Shown: piece after piece, positions 8,845 to 18,010 of the stretch
Numbering within the stretch: the stretch's first letter is position 1
Layout of the letters: every line of letters starts with the position of its first letter
Origin: JAUIAI01 sp963732405
GTDB taxonomy: Bacteria; Pseudomonadota; Gammaproteobacteria; Burkholderiales; Burkholderiaceae_E
Direction: 5' to 3'
Assembly: GCA_963732405.1 (NCBI GenBank)
Contig: CAVSZG010000001.1
Span: 2,418,001-2,482,000, forward strand
Length of the DNA stretch: 64,000 nucleotides
Position numbers and translations under genes: made by a program
Notes under the pieces: generated by a model
What the model was told of the DNA's origin: nothing
Seen by the model: the letters and a program-made list of their open reading frames with translations, nothing else
The model's database searches: none

Positions 8845-10368
8845 ATGACTGTTCATTCCGGCGAACCGGGCGCGCCCGATGTTGTCGCAACCGGTTCAAC
8901 CGCCCAGGCAGGCCAGGCGGTAGTCGGCGCAAAGGCGGTGGGCAAGGTCAGATCGGCCAAGGCCGGGCTGGCCGATAGCAATGGCGTGATTCCAATCCTG
9001 GAGATCCGCCAGAAGATCTACCCGCGATCGGTGACGGGTTGGTTTGCCGGCTGGCGCTGGGCCATGGTGTGGCTCACCCAGCTTGCCTTCTATGTCACGC
9101 CCTGGTTGAACCTCAATGGCCGCCAGGCTGTGCTGTTCGATCTGGACGCGCGGCGATTTTACATCTTCGGCCTGGTACTGAATCCGCAGGACTTCATTTT
9201 CCTGACTGTGTTGCTGGTGATCAGCGCGTTTTCGCTGTTTCTGTTCACGACAGTGGCCGGGCGCCTCTGGTGCGGCTTTACCTGTCCGCAGACCGTTTAT
9301 ACAGAAATATTTCTCTGGATCGAGCGGGTTGTCGAGGGCGAGCGTGGCAAACGCATGAAGCTCGATGCGGGCCCCAATAGCGCACGCAAGCTGCGACTGA
9401 AGTTCACCAAACATGCGCTCTGGATCGCCTTCTCGCTCTGGACGGGTTTTACGTTTGTGGGTTATTTCACGCCGATCCGCGAACTCCTGGGCGAGGTCAT
9501 CACCGCCGCACTCGGTCCCTGGCAGACCTTCTGGATCCTGTTTTATGGTTTTGCCACGTATGGCAATGCCGGATTCATGCGCGAGCAGGTCTGCAAGTAC
9601 ATGTGCCCGTATGCCCGTTTCCAGGGCGTGATGTTCGATCGCGACACCCTGGTCATCACCTATGACGAAAAGCGCGGTGATCCGCGCGGCACCCGTGGAC
9701 GCAAGGCTGACAAGTCCGCCCTGGGCCTGGGCGACTGCATCGACTGCGGCCTTTGCGTGGATGTGTGCCCGACCGGCATCGATATTCGTGACGGCCAGCA
9801 ATACGAATGCATCGGCTGTGCCGCCTGTATCGACGCCTGTAATCAGGTGATGGCCAAGATGAATTATCCGAAGGGGCTGATCCGTTATGACACGCTGAAC
9901 AGCGTCTCCCAGGGCTTCACCCGTGCCCAGCTGCTGCGTCGGGTGTTTCGTCCGCGCGTGCTGGTCTACACGGCGATTCTGGGCGGTATTTGCATCGCCT
10001 TCATTGCCGCGCTGGCGTTGCGCACGCCGCTCACGGTCGACGTGATGCGCGATCGGGCCACGCTGGCTCGCGAAGTCGAAGGTGGTCAGGTCGAAAACGT
10101 GTTCCGCCTGCTCGTGCAGAACAAGACCGAACAGGCGCACACCTTCCAACTCTCGGTGGCGGGCATGCCCGGCATCCTGATCGACCAGACGACCGAGGTC
10201 GCCGTGGCACCTACCGAGAACCGCCTGCTCGCGATCCGGGTACGGATTCCGGACGAGTCGGCCGTGGTGGGCAGTCACGACATTCAATTCACGATCGAAG
10301 CAGCCGACGATCCCGCGCTGCGGCGGGTCGAGGCGGCCAAGTTCATCGTCCCGGCCAATCTGCGCTGA
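8845..10368 (+). CDS. ccoG: Cytochrome c oxidase accessory protein CcoG (FixG/RdxA)
   Basis: This 507-residue membrane protein has about five helices and a cytoplasmic double ferredoxin segment (CIDCGLCVDVCP and CIGCAACIDAC). It also shows the conserved WCGFTCPQTVYTE and the C-terminal Ig-like FixG domain. CcoG reduces Cu(II) to Cu(I) for CcoI (known from Rhodobacter). ATG 8845 is chosen; the N-terminus before IPILEIRQKIYPR is poorly conserved and Ala/Gly-rich. It lies between ccoP and ccoH in the expected order. Confidence 0.95.
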   Translation: MTVHSGEPGAPDVVATGSTAQAGQAVVGAKAVGKVRSAKAGLADSNGVIPILEIRQKIYPRSVTGWFAGWRWAMVWLTQLAFYVTPWLNLNGRQAVLFDLDARRFYIFGLVLNPQDFIFLTVLLVISAFSLFLFTTVAGRLWCGFTCPQTVYTEIFLWIERVVEGERGKRMKLDAGPNSARKLRLKFTKHALWIAFSLWTGFTFVGYFTPIRELLGEVITAALGPWQTFWILFYGFATYGNAGFMREQVCKYMCPYARFQGVMFDRDTLVITYDEKRGDPRGTRGRKADKSALGLGDCIDCGLCVDVCPTGIDIRDGQQYECIGCAACIDACNQVMAKMNYPKGLIRYDTLNSVSQGFTRAQLLRRVFRPRVLVYTAILGGICIAFIAALALRTPLTVDVMRDRATLAREVEGGQVENVFRLLVQNKTEQAHTFQLSVAGMPGILIDQTTEVAVAPTENRLLAIRVRIPDESAVVGSHDIQFTIEAADDPALRRVEAAKFIVPANLR

Positions 10369-10406
10369 TCGGCTTGATCGGTGTGGATGAACAGGAGCGC
10401 AACACC

Positions 10407-10976
10407 ATGGTGGCAAACAGCGCAATCGGTAGTATTCCCTGGTATCGACAGGGTTGGCCCTGGTTGCTGATCGCGCTGCCGGCGGCGGCCGTGGTCGCCA
10501 GCTTCATCACGCTGTATCTGGCCATCGTCAGCGGCGACTCGATGGTCGTGGATGATTACTACAAGGAGGGGCGGGCGATCAATCAACGGATCGCCCGCGA
10601 TCAGGTGGCCGCCGGACTCGATCTGCGCGCAACGGTCGCCGGGGTCGATGGGGTCGCCACCCGGCTCGATCTCTCCGCCGCGATCGATCAGACCTTCGCC
10701 ATGCCTGATCGGTTGACGTTGCGCTGGGTCCATGTCACCGATGCGGCCCGTGACCAGGTGATCACGCTGGACCGGGTGCGTCATGGCGAGTTTCGTGGGC
10801 CGGCGTTCTGGCCGCTGGACGGGCGCTGGCGCGTTCATGTCGATGAACCCGGTGGCCAGTGGCGCCTGGTCAGTGAACTCTGGACAGCGGGCGGTGACCG
10901 ATCGATGACGATTCTGCCGCGATCGACGCTGGCCCAGCCGTCAGTGCGCGATGAGGCCAAGGGGGGCGTACGATGA
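10407..10976 (+). CDS. ccoH: FixH/CcoH-type cbb3 oxidase assembly protein
   Basis: A 189-residue protein with one strong N-terminal helix (ending FITLYLAIVSGDSMVVDDYYKEGRAI). The VDDYYKEG motif is typical of FixH/CcoH. The rest forms a periplasmic beta-rich domain. CcoH stays bound to the oxidase during assembly. ATG 10407 has ACAGGAG in front; the much longer upstream open frame is a shadow of ccoG. The last four bases overlap the next gene. Confidence 0.85.
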   Translation: MVANSAIGSIPWYRQGWPWLLIALPAAAVVASFITLYLAIVSGDSMVVDDYYKEGRAINQRIARDQVAAGLDLRATVAGVDGVATRLDLSAAIDQTFAMPDRLTLRWVHVTDAARDQVITLDRVRHGEFRGPAFWPLDGRWRVHVDEPGGQWRLVSELWTAGGDRSMTILPRSTLAQPSVRDEAKGGVR

Positions 10977-11302
10977 TCCGGTCACGCCATGCCGGACGCG
11001 ACAGATCGTCCATGCGCAGGCAGCGCGGCAATGTGAACGTGAGCCGGGCGGCGATGCAGATTCTCTGGCCCTCGTTCCTGGGTGCGGCCATGGCCGTTGG
11101 CGTGTTCTTCTCGGCATTCGATCCGCAGAGCCTGAGCCTGATCGGCTTGCAGGTCGCTGACAGTCGCGAGGGAGCGTATACGGTCGGTTTTTTCTTTTTC
11201 TGGATCATCTTCTCACTGACCGGTGCCCTGACCTGGTTTCTGGCGTCGACCGATACCGAAGCCGGTCGGGATCGCCGGGACACCTCCGGCACCCGGGCTT
11301 AG
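10973..11302 (+). CDS. Small two-helix membrane protein, end of cco operon
   Basis: 109 residues with two predicted membrane helices (ILWPSFLGAAMAVGVFFSAF and TVGFFFFWIIFSLTGALTWFL) and a basic N-terminus. It overlaps the ccoH stop by four bases, so it is probably co-translated with the oxidase accessory genes. I recognise it only as a conserved hypothetical commonly seen after fixH. Its 3' end overlaps the convergent racemase-like gene by four bases. Confidence 0.7.
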   Translation: MIRSRHAGRDRSSMRRQRGNVNVSRAAMQILWPSFLGAAMAVGVFFSAFDPQSLSLIGLQVADSREGAYTVGFFFFWIIFSLTGALTWFLASTDTEAGRDRRDTSGTRA

Positions 11303-12015
11303 TCGAAGCGGCGCGGCCGCAAACCGGCCTGAAACCAGCGCACGAACGTATCGACCGAATAGACCGGTAGTCCGGTTGCGCCAGCGATGTCGGCGGCATA
11401 GGGTGCCATATTCGTGCATTCGAGTACGATCGCGGCCACTTCGGGATGACGGGCCTGCAAGTCCAGCGCGGCCTCGATATTGTCCTGTCGGGCCAGAGCG
11501 ACATCGAGCTGCGCTTCGTCATCGAGGATGGCTCGGGTGAATTCGGCACCGCCCTCGGTCGAGCCGATCGGCGTGTCGGCCGAAACCCCTGCTGCATCGA
11601 GATGCGCGGCGCTCAGGCATGATGCGGCAATGGTCAGGATGCCGCAGCGCCGGCCCGGCGGCAGCAAGCGTTCGATCATGCCGATCTGCACCAGCGATGA
11701 GGCGGCAACCGGCACGGGAATGGCGTCGGCCAGCGCCTGCTGCATGCTGGCTAGAAAGCCGCAACTGGTGGTGATGCCGGCCACGCCGTCGGCCGCGAGT
11801 TCACGACCGGCCTCGATAAAGGTTTCCAGCAATCCTGCCGCCCCGCCGCGCACGACGCGGTCGGGTGAAGCGCCGGTGACGATCCGATAGCGAACTGGAA
11901 ACGGCCAGGTGACCGGATTGCCGATGTCGCCTGGAATCCGCGGAAATCTTGATTCAAGCATCAGAATGCCGACGCCGGCGTCTGTCGCCTGGGAATGGGC
12001 GCGATCAGCTTGCAA
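11299..12015 (-). CDS. Aspartate/glutamate/hydantoin racemase-superfamily protein
   Basis: 238 residues with the two-cysteine pattern of the Asp/Glu racemase fold: the first Cys is in GITTSCGFLA and the second in IVLECTNMAPYA, each at the end of a strand. The two halves are about 95 residues apart, as in cofactor-independent racemases and in AroM-like or maleate isomerase relatives. Substrate is unknown. It stands alone and is convergent with the cco operon. No transport or catabolic partner is adjacent. Confidence 0.75.
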   Translation of the reverse strand: MQADRAHSQATDAGVGILMLESRFPRIPGDIGNPVTWPFPVRYRIVTGASPDRVVRGGAAGLLETFIEAGRELAADGVAGITTSCGFLASMQQALADAIPVPVAASSLVQIGMIERLLPPGRRCGILTIAASCLSAAHLDAAGVSADTPIGSTEGGAEFTRAILDDEAQLDVALARQDNIEAALDLQARHPEVAAIVLECTNMAPYAADIAGATGLPVYSVDTFVRWFQAGLRPRRFD

Positions 12016-12036
12016 CGAGGGCTCGGGAGGCGCGGA

Positions 12037-12858
12037 TCAGGGGCGGGACTGACCGGCAGCGCCTGCCGGATCACCGGCCGTCCAGTCGACGAGCGCTTCA
12101 TAAGCGTGCCAGGTGGCATGGCCCACCAGCGGGGCCGTGATGATCAGAGGCACGAATCCCAGCAGCAAGGACGCCCCGACGATCAGCACGATGAGCACTG
12201 CCCAGAAGTACAGTGCGGCCGGGTTCTTGAGCAGGCTCTGAACGCTCGCGATCACGGCAGTCATGGTGTCGGTGCGCCGATCGAGCATGAGCGGCGCCGA
12301 GATCACCCCAATGGCGAAGACGATGCTCGCGAACACGAAGCCGACCACTGTCCAGACCAACAGAAATTCCAGGTTGTCGGTGGAGAACACCGTGGTCAGC
12401 AGGCGCTGCAGGGTCGGAAATTCAGTGGTGGAAAACAGGGCGAATACGATCAGCGACACCCGCGCCCAGATGATCATCGCAAACGTGAGCATGATGCCGA
12501 AAAAACCGATTGAGCCCGGGTTACGTTGCCAGCACAGCAGCGAGGCGATCACATCGAGCCGCTCGCCGCGCTGCAGTTGGCGCGATAGCTCATAGATGCC
12601 ACAGGCCAGGAAAGGCCCGACCAGGAAGAAGCCGGCGATCAGCCCCATGGTGAGCTGCCAGCGTGTCGAGTAGACCGACGAAATGGTATAGCCCATCAAG
12701 ACGAATAAGATGCCGTACAGTGAGCCACGAAATCGGGTCTTGACCATGTCCTGCCAGCCCCGGCGCAGCCATTCGACAGGTGCGCCCGGTGCAATTCGGC
12801 GGATGATCGGGCGGGCAGGTCGAGCGCCCCCCTGGTCGAGTGCTGCGGCTTCGCTCAT
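12037..12858 (-). CDS. DUF2189-family integral membrane protein
   Basis: 273 residues with about six membrane helices. The opening GAPVEWLRRGWQDMVKTRFRGSLYGILFVLMG is typical of DUF2189 proteins, and the helix pattern with GVISAPLMLDR fits too. ATG 12858 is used because AGGAG lies just upstream; a start at 12903 would add 15 unlike residues. The function is not known. A good FNR-type box lies 57 bases upstream of the start, so anaerobic or low-oxygen control is likely. Confidence 0.8.
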   Translation of the reverse strand: MSEAAALDQGGARPARPIIRRIAPGAPVEWLRRGWQDMVKTRFRGSLYGILFVLMGYTISSVYSTRWQLTMGLIAGFFLVGPFLACGIYELSRQLQRGERLDVIASLLCWQRNPGSIGFFGIMLTFAMIIWARVSLIVFALFSTTEFPTLQRLLTTVFSTDNLEFLLVWTVVGFVFASIVFAIGVISAPLMLDRRTDTMTAVIASVQSLLKNPAALYFWAVLIVLIVGASLLLGFVPLIITAPLVGHATWHAYEALVDWTAGDPAGAAGQSRP

Positions 12859-12914
12859 TGCTGTCTCCTGCGGCGATAATACGGCAATCATCCGGGCATT
12901 CAAATGCCCGGACC

Positions 12915-12928
12915 TTGACCTGGATCAA
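12915..12928. promoter_or_regulatory. FNR/ANR box between DUF2189 and PhyH genes
   Basis: TTGAC-CTGG-ATCAA has the same half-sites as the box before ccoN. It lies 20 bases before the PhyH start, too close to activate that gene, and 57 bases before the DUF2189 start on the other strand. A -10-like TATTAT on the minus strand (12881-12876) would put the box centre near -52. It may therefore activate DUF2189, or repress PhyH. Confidence 0.65.
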
Positions 12929-12947
12929 CGACTTTCCAAGGACTCCC

Positions 12948-13712
12948 ATGTTGACAGACGCCGAGGTATCCCGATATCACCGCGATGGCTATATCGTCCC
13001 CGACTACCGGATGCCGGCCGCCACCCTCGAGCGGATCAAGGCCAGTCATGCCGTTTTGCTGCAGGCTCACCCCGAGTTCCATGATTACTGCCCGGCGCTG
13101 ATAGACTACGACCGCGATTTCTACCACTATTGCAATCAGCCCGAGATCCTCGACATGGTGGCCCAGCTCATCGGCGAGGACATCGCATTGTGGAATTCGA
13201 GCTTTTTCGCCAAACCCGCGTTGGCCGGCAAGCGCACGCCCTGGCATCAGGACGGTGAGTATTGGCCGATCAGACCCCTGGCCACCTGCACGGCCTGGTT
13301 GGCGGTCGATGATTCAACCATCGAGAATGGCTGTCTGCGCGTGATTCGCGGCTCGCACCGCGACCAGCGCCTGCGAGCGCACCACACGTCGACGGCGAGC
13401 GACGTCACCTTGTCGCAGGAACTCGACGCCGACCAGTTCGACGAATCCGAGGCGGTGGATATCGTGCTCCAAGCCGGTCAGATATCGTTGCACGATGTCT
13501 ATCTGCTGCATGGCTCCGAGGCCAACCACTCGCCACGGCCCCGCCGTGGCATGACCATGCGCTTCATGCCAACCACCAGCGTGTTCGACCGCGAGCTCGC
13601 GCATCGCAAGTCGCTCGAACTCAAGATCACCGATCATTCGAATCGGTCGGTGTTCCTCGTGCGCGGCATCGACCGCTCCGGTCAGAACCGGTTTACCCCG
13701 ATCAATGGCTGA
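12948..13712 (+). CDS. Phytanoyl-CoA dioxygenase (PhyH) family Fe(II)/2-oxoglutarate oxygenase
   Basis: 254 residues. Iron ligands appear as H-Q-D in TPWHQDGEYWP and a distal His in LLHGSEANHSP, and the 2-oxoglutarate-binding Arg is probably in RPRRGMTMRF. The family hydroxylates small molecules; the substrate here is unknown. ATG 12948 is preceded by CAAGGAC. It is divergent from DUF2189 with an FNR-type box between them. An O2-dependent enzyme under possible FNR repression would be logical, but that is inference. Confidence 0.8.
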   Translation: MLTDAEVSRYHRDGYIVPDYRMPAATLERIKASHAVLLQAHPEFHDYCPALIDYDRDFYHYCNQPEILDMVAQLIGEDIALWNSSFFAKPALAGKRTPWHQDGEYWPIRPLATCTAWLAVDDSTIENGCLRVIRGSHRDQRLRAHHTSTASDVTLSQELDADQFDESEAVDIVLQAGQISLHDVYLLHGSEANHSPRPRRGMTMRFMPTTSVFDRELAHRKSLELKITDHSNRSVFLVRGIDRSGQNRFTPING

Positions 13713-13751
13713 GTCAATGGCCGATTCAATGAAACTGCCGGCAGAGTCGCA

Positions 13752-14330
13752 ATGAACTGGAAGATGGCCGAGAATTCGATCTTCGCGATCCTGTTGCGCT
13801 CGCCCTGGTGGGCCAGTGCCCTGATCGCGGTGAGCATCATCATGCTGGCCTCGGTCCTGCTCCCGATGCAATACCGGGTGTTCGGCTGGACGGCGGCCTT
13901 GCCCTTTGTGGTGATCATGGGCATGGTGCTCTGGCGGCTGTCGCAGGCGCCCAGCCGTCAGCAGATCGAGCGCATGCTCGAGCGAGTGCGTGCGATGAAC
14001 GCCCGCGAATTCACCAGCGAACTTCGTCAGGGTTATGAGCGCATGGGCTGCCAGGTGGAAGCGGTGGCCAGGCCGCCGGCCGATCTGCTGGTCACCCAGG
14101 GCTGGCGCACGCGTCTGGTGAGTTGCCGGCGCTGGAAGGCGGCTGCCCTGGGCGTGGAGCCACTGCGCGAACTGAGCGTGGCGCGTGAGGCTGCGCAGGC
14201 GCACGACGGCGTGATCGTCGCCCTGGGCGATGTCTCGCCAGCGGCGCTGCGCTTTGCCAAGGCCAATCGAATCGAAGTGCTCGATGCGGATGGTCTGGCA
14301 CGACTGCTGACGCCGGGTCGCCGTGTCTGA
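13752..14330 (+). CDS. Membrane protein with Mrr-like restriction-endonuclease fold
   Basis: 192 residues. Two N-terminal helices (about 19-38 and 46-62) precede a soluble domain that looks like Mrr_cat: MNAREFTSELRQGYERMGCQVEAV, then DLLVTQGWRTRLVSCRRWK, close to the usual D-x(n)-Q-x-K core. Here the second motif reads SCRRWK. Such membrane-anchored Mrr-like proteins are common and mostly uncharacterised, and a restriction role should not be assumed. The 3' end overlaps the next gene by eight bases. Confidence 0.6.
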   Translation: MNWKMAENSIFAILLRSPWWASALIAVSIIMLASVLLPMQYRVFGWTAALPFVVIMGMVLWRLSQAPSRQQIERMLERVRAMNAREFTSELRQGYERMGCQVEAVARPPADLLVTQGWRTRLVSCRRWKAAALGVEPLRELSVAREAAQAHDGVIVALGDVSPAALRFAKANRIEVLDADGLARLLTPGRRV

Positions 14331-15003
14331 TCTGAAGTTTGCCCGTCGTGTCCTCGTGTTGTTCGCGCATCCCGCCTTCGGACGCTCGGAGGTCAATGCG
14401 CCGATGTTCACCGCGGCCGACCGGCTGGCCGGGGTCACGGCGGTCGATCTGTATGCGCTATACCCCGACTTCGATATCGACGTCGATGCCGAGCAGCAAC
14501 GCCTGCTCGCGCACGACGTGGTGATCTTCCAGCATCCGATGTTCTGGTATTCATCGCCGGCGCTGCTCAAGGAATGGCAGGATCTGGTGCTTGAATACGG
14601 ATTTGCCTATGGCTCGGGTGGTCAGCGGCTCGCGGGCAAGCTGTTTTTTAATGCCATTACCACCGGCGGCGCGCAGGATGAATACAGTCACGAAGGCCGC
14701 AACCACTTCACGATCCGCGAATTGCTCCAACCCTTCGAGCAGACGGCCGATCTGTGCCGCATGATCTATCTGCCGCCTTTCGTGTTGTTCGATGCCCGGC
14801 GCGCGAGGGCCGACGGTCGCGCTCAGGTTCATCTGGCCAGCTGGTCACGTCTGCTGATCGCGCTGCGCGACGACCGGATCGACATCGGGCGGCTGCGTAC
14901 AGCGCCCCTGCTCGATGTTGGCGCGATCGCCGGCGACCCGGGCCGACCGGCATTCACCGCCCACGCGAGCGTTCCGGGCCAGAGCGGACAGGTGAAACCA
15001 TGA
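14323..15003 (+). CDS. KefF/KefG-type NAD(P)H-dependent flavoprotein, ancillary to K+ efflux
   Basis: 226 residues with a flavodoxin-like quinone-reductase fold: RVLVLFAHPAFGRSEVN at the N-terminus, VIFQHPMFWYSSPALLKEWQDLVLEYGFAYG as the flavin/substrate segment, and FFNAITTGGAQDEYSHEGRNHF. These are hallmarks of KefF/KefG, which bind KefB/C and are needed for full efflux activity. The start is GTG, overlapping the upstream gene. The CPA2 antiporter follows 17 bases downstream, supporting the pairing. Confidence 0.85.
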   Translation: MSDLKFARRVLVLFAHPAFGRSEVNAPMFTAADRLAGVTAVDLYALYPDFDIDVDAEQQRLLAHDVVIFQHPMFWYSSPALLKEWQDLVLEYGFAYGSGGQRLAGKLFFNAITTGGAQDEYSHEGRNHFTIRELLQPFEQTADLCRMIYLPPFVLFDARRARADGRAQVHLASWSRLLIALRDDRIDIGRLRTAPLLDVGAIAGDPGRPAFTAHASVPGQSGQVKP

Positions 15004-15019
15004 GCGGGCGCCTTCAGTC

Positions 15020-17134
15020 ATGATCATCTATCTGGCCGCCGCCTTCATTTATCTGCTCGCCGCCGTGGTCGCCGTGCCGGTCGCCAACCGGCTCGGACTG
15101 GGCTCGGTGCTGGGCTATCTGATTGCCGGGGTGATGATCGGACCGGTGCTCGGAGTCGTGGGCGCCGAGACCGAAACCCTGCAGCAGTTCGCCGAATTTG
15201 GCGTGGTGATGATGTTGTTCCTGATCGGTCTGGAGGTCGAACCCAAGGCCTTGTGGCAGATGCGCCACCGGCTGTTCGGTCTGGGCGGGTTGCAGGTGCT
15301 GGCCAGTTCATGCCTGATTGCAATCGCGGCCTGGTTCGCCGGACTGCCCTGGCAGGTCGCGATGGCGCTGGGTCTGATCCTGTCACTGTCGTCGACCGCC
15401 ATCGTGTTGCAGACGCTCGGTGAGAAGGATCTGGATCGCACCGAAGGTGGTCGCAGCAGCTTCGCCGTGCTGCTGTTCCAGGACATTGCGGTGATCCCGA
15501 TGTTTGCCATCCTGCCACTGCTCGCCTTGCCACAATGGGTCGCACAGCAGGCACCTGCACCGGCGGTCAGCATCGAGCAGACCACCACCGTCACCGAACG
15601 GATCGAAGCCCTGGTCAAGCCTGAGCAGGAAGCAGAGGCGAGCGCATTGGCGGACCGCTCCGCGGGTCAGACCGGCCCAGGTCACCAGAGCGCCGGCGCT
15701 GTGTCCCATGATGCCGCTGCCGGTGGTCATGGCGAAGGCCAGGGATTGCTGGTCGCCGGCCTGCCCGCCTGGGGACAGGCCCTGGTCGTGCTCGCCTCGA
15801 TCGGCCTGGTCATCATTGCGGGTGCGCGTCTGAGCCGACCCTTGTTCCGCTTCATCGCCGCCTCGCGCATGCGGGAGATCTTCACGGCGGCCGCCTTGAT
15901 GCTGGTCATCGGCATCGCCCTGCTCATGGCACTGGTCGGCCTGTCACCGGCCCTGGGTGCGTTCGTGGCCGGCGTCGTGCTCGCCAACAGCGAATACCGG
16001 CATGAACTGGAATCCGATATCGCGCCGTTCAAGGGATTGTTGCTAGGGCTGTTCTTCATCACCGTGGGTGCCGGTATCGATTTCACCCTGCTGGCCGATT
16101 CGCTGGTGCTCGTGCTCGGCCTGACGGTCGGCCTGATCCTGCTCAAGGCAGTGGTCCTGCTGGTTTTGGGACAACTGTTCGGGCTGCGCGCGGGCGACCG
16201 CTGGTTACTCGCCTTGTCACTGGCCCAGGCCGGCGAGTTCTGTTTCGTGTTGCTGGCCTTTTCCCTGCAAAACCAGGTGCTGGATGAGCGGCTGGCCGGC
16301 CTGCTGTCTCTGGTGGTTGCGCTGTCGATGTTGCTCACCCCATTGCTGTTCATCCTGCAGCAGCGAATCGCCGCCCGAGCCCGTGTGGCGCCGACGCCGG
16401 CTGCCGACGAGATCACCGAGAAGGGTAATGTCATCATCGCCGGTCACGGCCGCTTCGGGCAGGTCGTCAACCGGATGCTGGTCAGCAACGGCCACAAGAC
16501 CGTGGTGCTGGATCATCAGCCCGAGCTGGTCGACGGGATGCGCAAATTCGGCGTGCGTACCTTTTATGGCGACGCCTCGCGGCCTGATCTGCTGCATGCC
16601 GCAGGGCTCGCCCGGGCTGCCGTGCTGGTGGTTGCGATCGACGATCCCGAGCAGGCACTGGCGATCGTCACCTTCGCCAGGCGCGAGCGCCCCGATCTGC
16701 ATATCGTGGCCCGCGCCTTCGATCGTCAGCATGTGTACCGGCTCTATCAGGCCGGTGCCAACGATATCGTGCGCGAGACCTTCGATTCGGCCGTGCGCTC
16801 CGCCCGGTATGCGCTGATTGCGGTCGGCGAGCATCCCTTCCGGGTTGAAAAGGCGTCGCGCGCCTTCGTGCGTCATGATCGTGAAACGGTCGCGCAACTG
16901 GCCCGGCTTTGGAACCCGGGGGTCAGCACCTATGACAACCAACCCTACATCGATCTGGCGCGCGAACGGCTGCGCATGGTGCACGAGGTGATGGCGACGA
17001 TGGACCGGGATCTGCCCGAGAGCACCGATCGCGCCTGGGCGCCACCGCCGGACAAATCGCTCGCGACGAGGGCTGCTGCGGGAACCGATCCGGCTGCCGG
17101 TGTTGCCGGGTCGGTGGATGACCCATCAGTCTGA
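15020..17134 (+). CDS. kefC: KefB/KefC-type glutathione-regulated K+/H+ antiporter (CPA2)
   Basis: 704 residues. About 12 membrane helices form the Na+/H+ exchanger domain, with the glutathione-linked-type helix LFQDIAVIPMFAILPLL. An RCK/TrkA-N domain begins near residue 468 (GNVIIAGHGRFGQVV, a nucleotide-binding GxGxxG variant). The protein is about 80-100 residues longer than E. coli KefC, largely from a hydrophilic Gly/Ala/His insertion at about 172-250 between helices. Its partner flavoprotein lies directly upstream. Likely role: K+ efflux and cytoplasmic acidification during electrophile stress. Confidence 0.88.
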   Translation: MIIYLAAAFIYLLAAVVAVPVANRLGLGSVLGYLIAGVMIGPVLGVVGAETETLQQFAEFGVVMMLFLIGLEVEPKALWQMRHRLFGLGGLQVLASSCLIAIAAWFAGLPWQVAMALGLILSLSSTAIVLQTLGEKDLDRTEGGRSSFAVLLFQDIAVIPMFAILPLLALPQWVAQQAPAPAVSIEQTTTVTERIEALVKPEQEAEASALADRSAGQTGPGHQSAGAVSHDAAAGGHGEGQGLLVAGLPAWGQALVVLASIGLVIIAGARLSRPLFRFIAASRMREIFTAAALMLVIGIALLMALVGLSPALGAFVAGVVLANSEYRHELESDIAPFKGLLLGLFFITVGAGIDFTLLADSLVLVLGLTVGLILLKAVVLLVLGQLFGLRAGDRWLLALSLAQAGEFCFVLLAFSLQNQVLDERLAGLLSLVVALSMLLTPLLFILQQRIAARARVAPTPAADEITEKGNVIIAGHGRFGQVVNRMLVSNGHKTVVLDHQPELVDGMRKFGVRTFYGDASRPDLLHAAGLARAAVLVVAIDDPEQALAIVTFARRERPDLHIVARAFDRQHVYRLYQAGANDIVRETFDSAVRSARYALIAVGEHPFRVEKASRAFVRHDRETVAQLARLWNPGVSTYDNQPYIDLARERLRMVHEVMATMDRDLPESTDRAWAPPPDKSLATRAAAGTDPAAGVAGSVDDPSV

Positions 17135-18010
17135 TCAATCGAATGCCATGAGTCGATCGCCCGGTCCGACGCTGCAGTGGTCGCCGAATCCCGGCCAGCC
17201 CTCGCGCACGAGCACGCCATCCCGGGTCAGACACAGCTCGACGCGGCGAGCATCCGGATGGCGCTGGCTGATGAACTGCTCCAAAGCCTGCGGCAGGCTG
17301 AGCTGAAAGTCCAGGCCGGCTTGATCGTCCGACGGATGATCGTCAAGGTGAATCATCGGCGACAGACTGGCCATGAACTTGACCCAGTGTGAGCCCAGCG
17401 ACACCGGCGGCGGTGAAAAACCGGACGCCGCCAGCCATTGCTGGGCCCGCTCGCGCAGTGGCTCACCCTCGCCCAGATTGCCCCAGGCGAGGGCCAGCAT
17501 CTCGGCCACCCATTGATTGCAGTTCTGGTATTTCACGCTGAACGGATAGGCATTGGCGCTATAGGTGGCGCCCAGCAATCGCAGTGCGCGCCCTGAATCC
17601 ATGGCGATACGATGCAGCGATGCGGCAGCGGCGGCGGGCATGAAGACTATCGAGACCCGGCTATTCCCCGGTTTGTCAGTGTTGAACAGAAAAGCACCTA
17701 TCCCCTGGTCGAACAGGCGAGGGCGGCCTTCATGACACGCGTAATAGAGTTGCCGTACCGACCAGGGAGCATCGGGGCCTGGACGAATCGCGATGCCACT
17801 GTGCGAGTAGCGAATGTTCAGGCGACTCAGATCGACGCCCGTGCGCGAGATCAGCGCCACGTTGCCGGCTGACGCATCGAGGCTTGCACGGGCCGCGGCG
17901 GCAAACTGCAGCAGACGATCCTGTTCGCTCACGCTGGCTGAGCGGGCGCCGTCACAGTAGCGATCTGAAACCATCGAGAAGCCCCGAGGTGCCTTGACCC
18001 GAGCCTGCAC
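17135..18010 (-). CDS. DUF2145-family protein, probably frameshifted near its N-terminus
   Basis: The in-frame part shows DUF2145 features: SEQDRLLQFAAAARASLD, SHSGIAIRPGPDAPWSVRQLYYACHEGRPRLFDQG and SVKYQNCNQWVAEMLA (a papain-like Cys/Asn/Gln pattern). The family normally carries a signal peptide, but the GTG start at 18010 gives none. In another frame a TTG at 18068, just after the upstream stop, encodes MHRWPVTTVVAGCSVWLAAC, a lipoprotein-type signal. Dropping one base of the C-run at 17982-17985 joins the two frames without a stop. The intact gene would thus be 17135-18068. Function is unknown; likely an exported or lipid-anchored amidase-like protein. Confidence 0.7.
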   Translation of the reverse strand: MQARVKAPRGFSMVSDRYCDGARSASVSEQDRLLQFAAAARASLDASAGNVALISRTGVDLSRLNIRYSHSGIAIRPGPDAPWSVRQLYYACHEGRPRLFDQGIGAFLFNTDKPGNSRVSIVFMPAAAAASLHRIAMDSGRALRLLGATYSANAYPFSVKYQNCNQWVAEMLALAWGNLGEGEPLRERAQQWLAASGFSPPPVSLGSHWVKFMASLSPMIHLDDHPSDDQAGLDFQLSLPQALEQFISQRHPDARRVELCLTRDGVLVREGWPGFGDHCSVGPGDRLMAFD

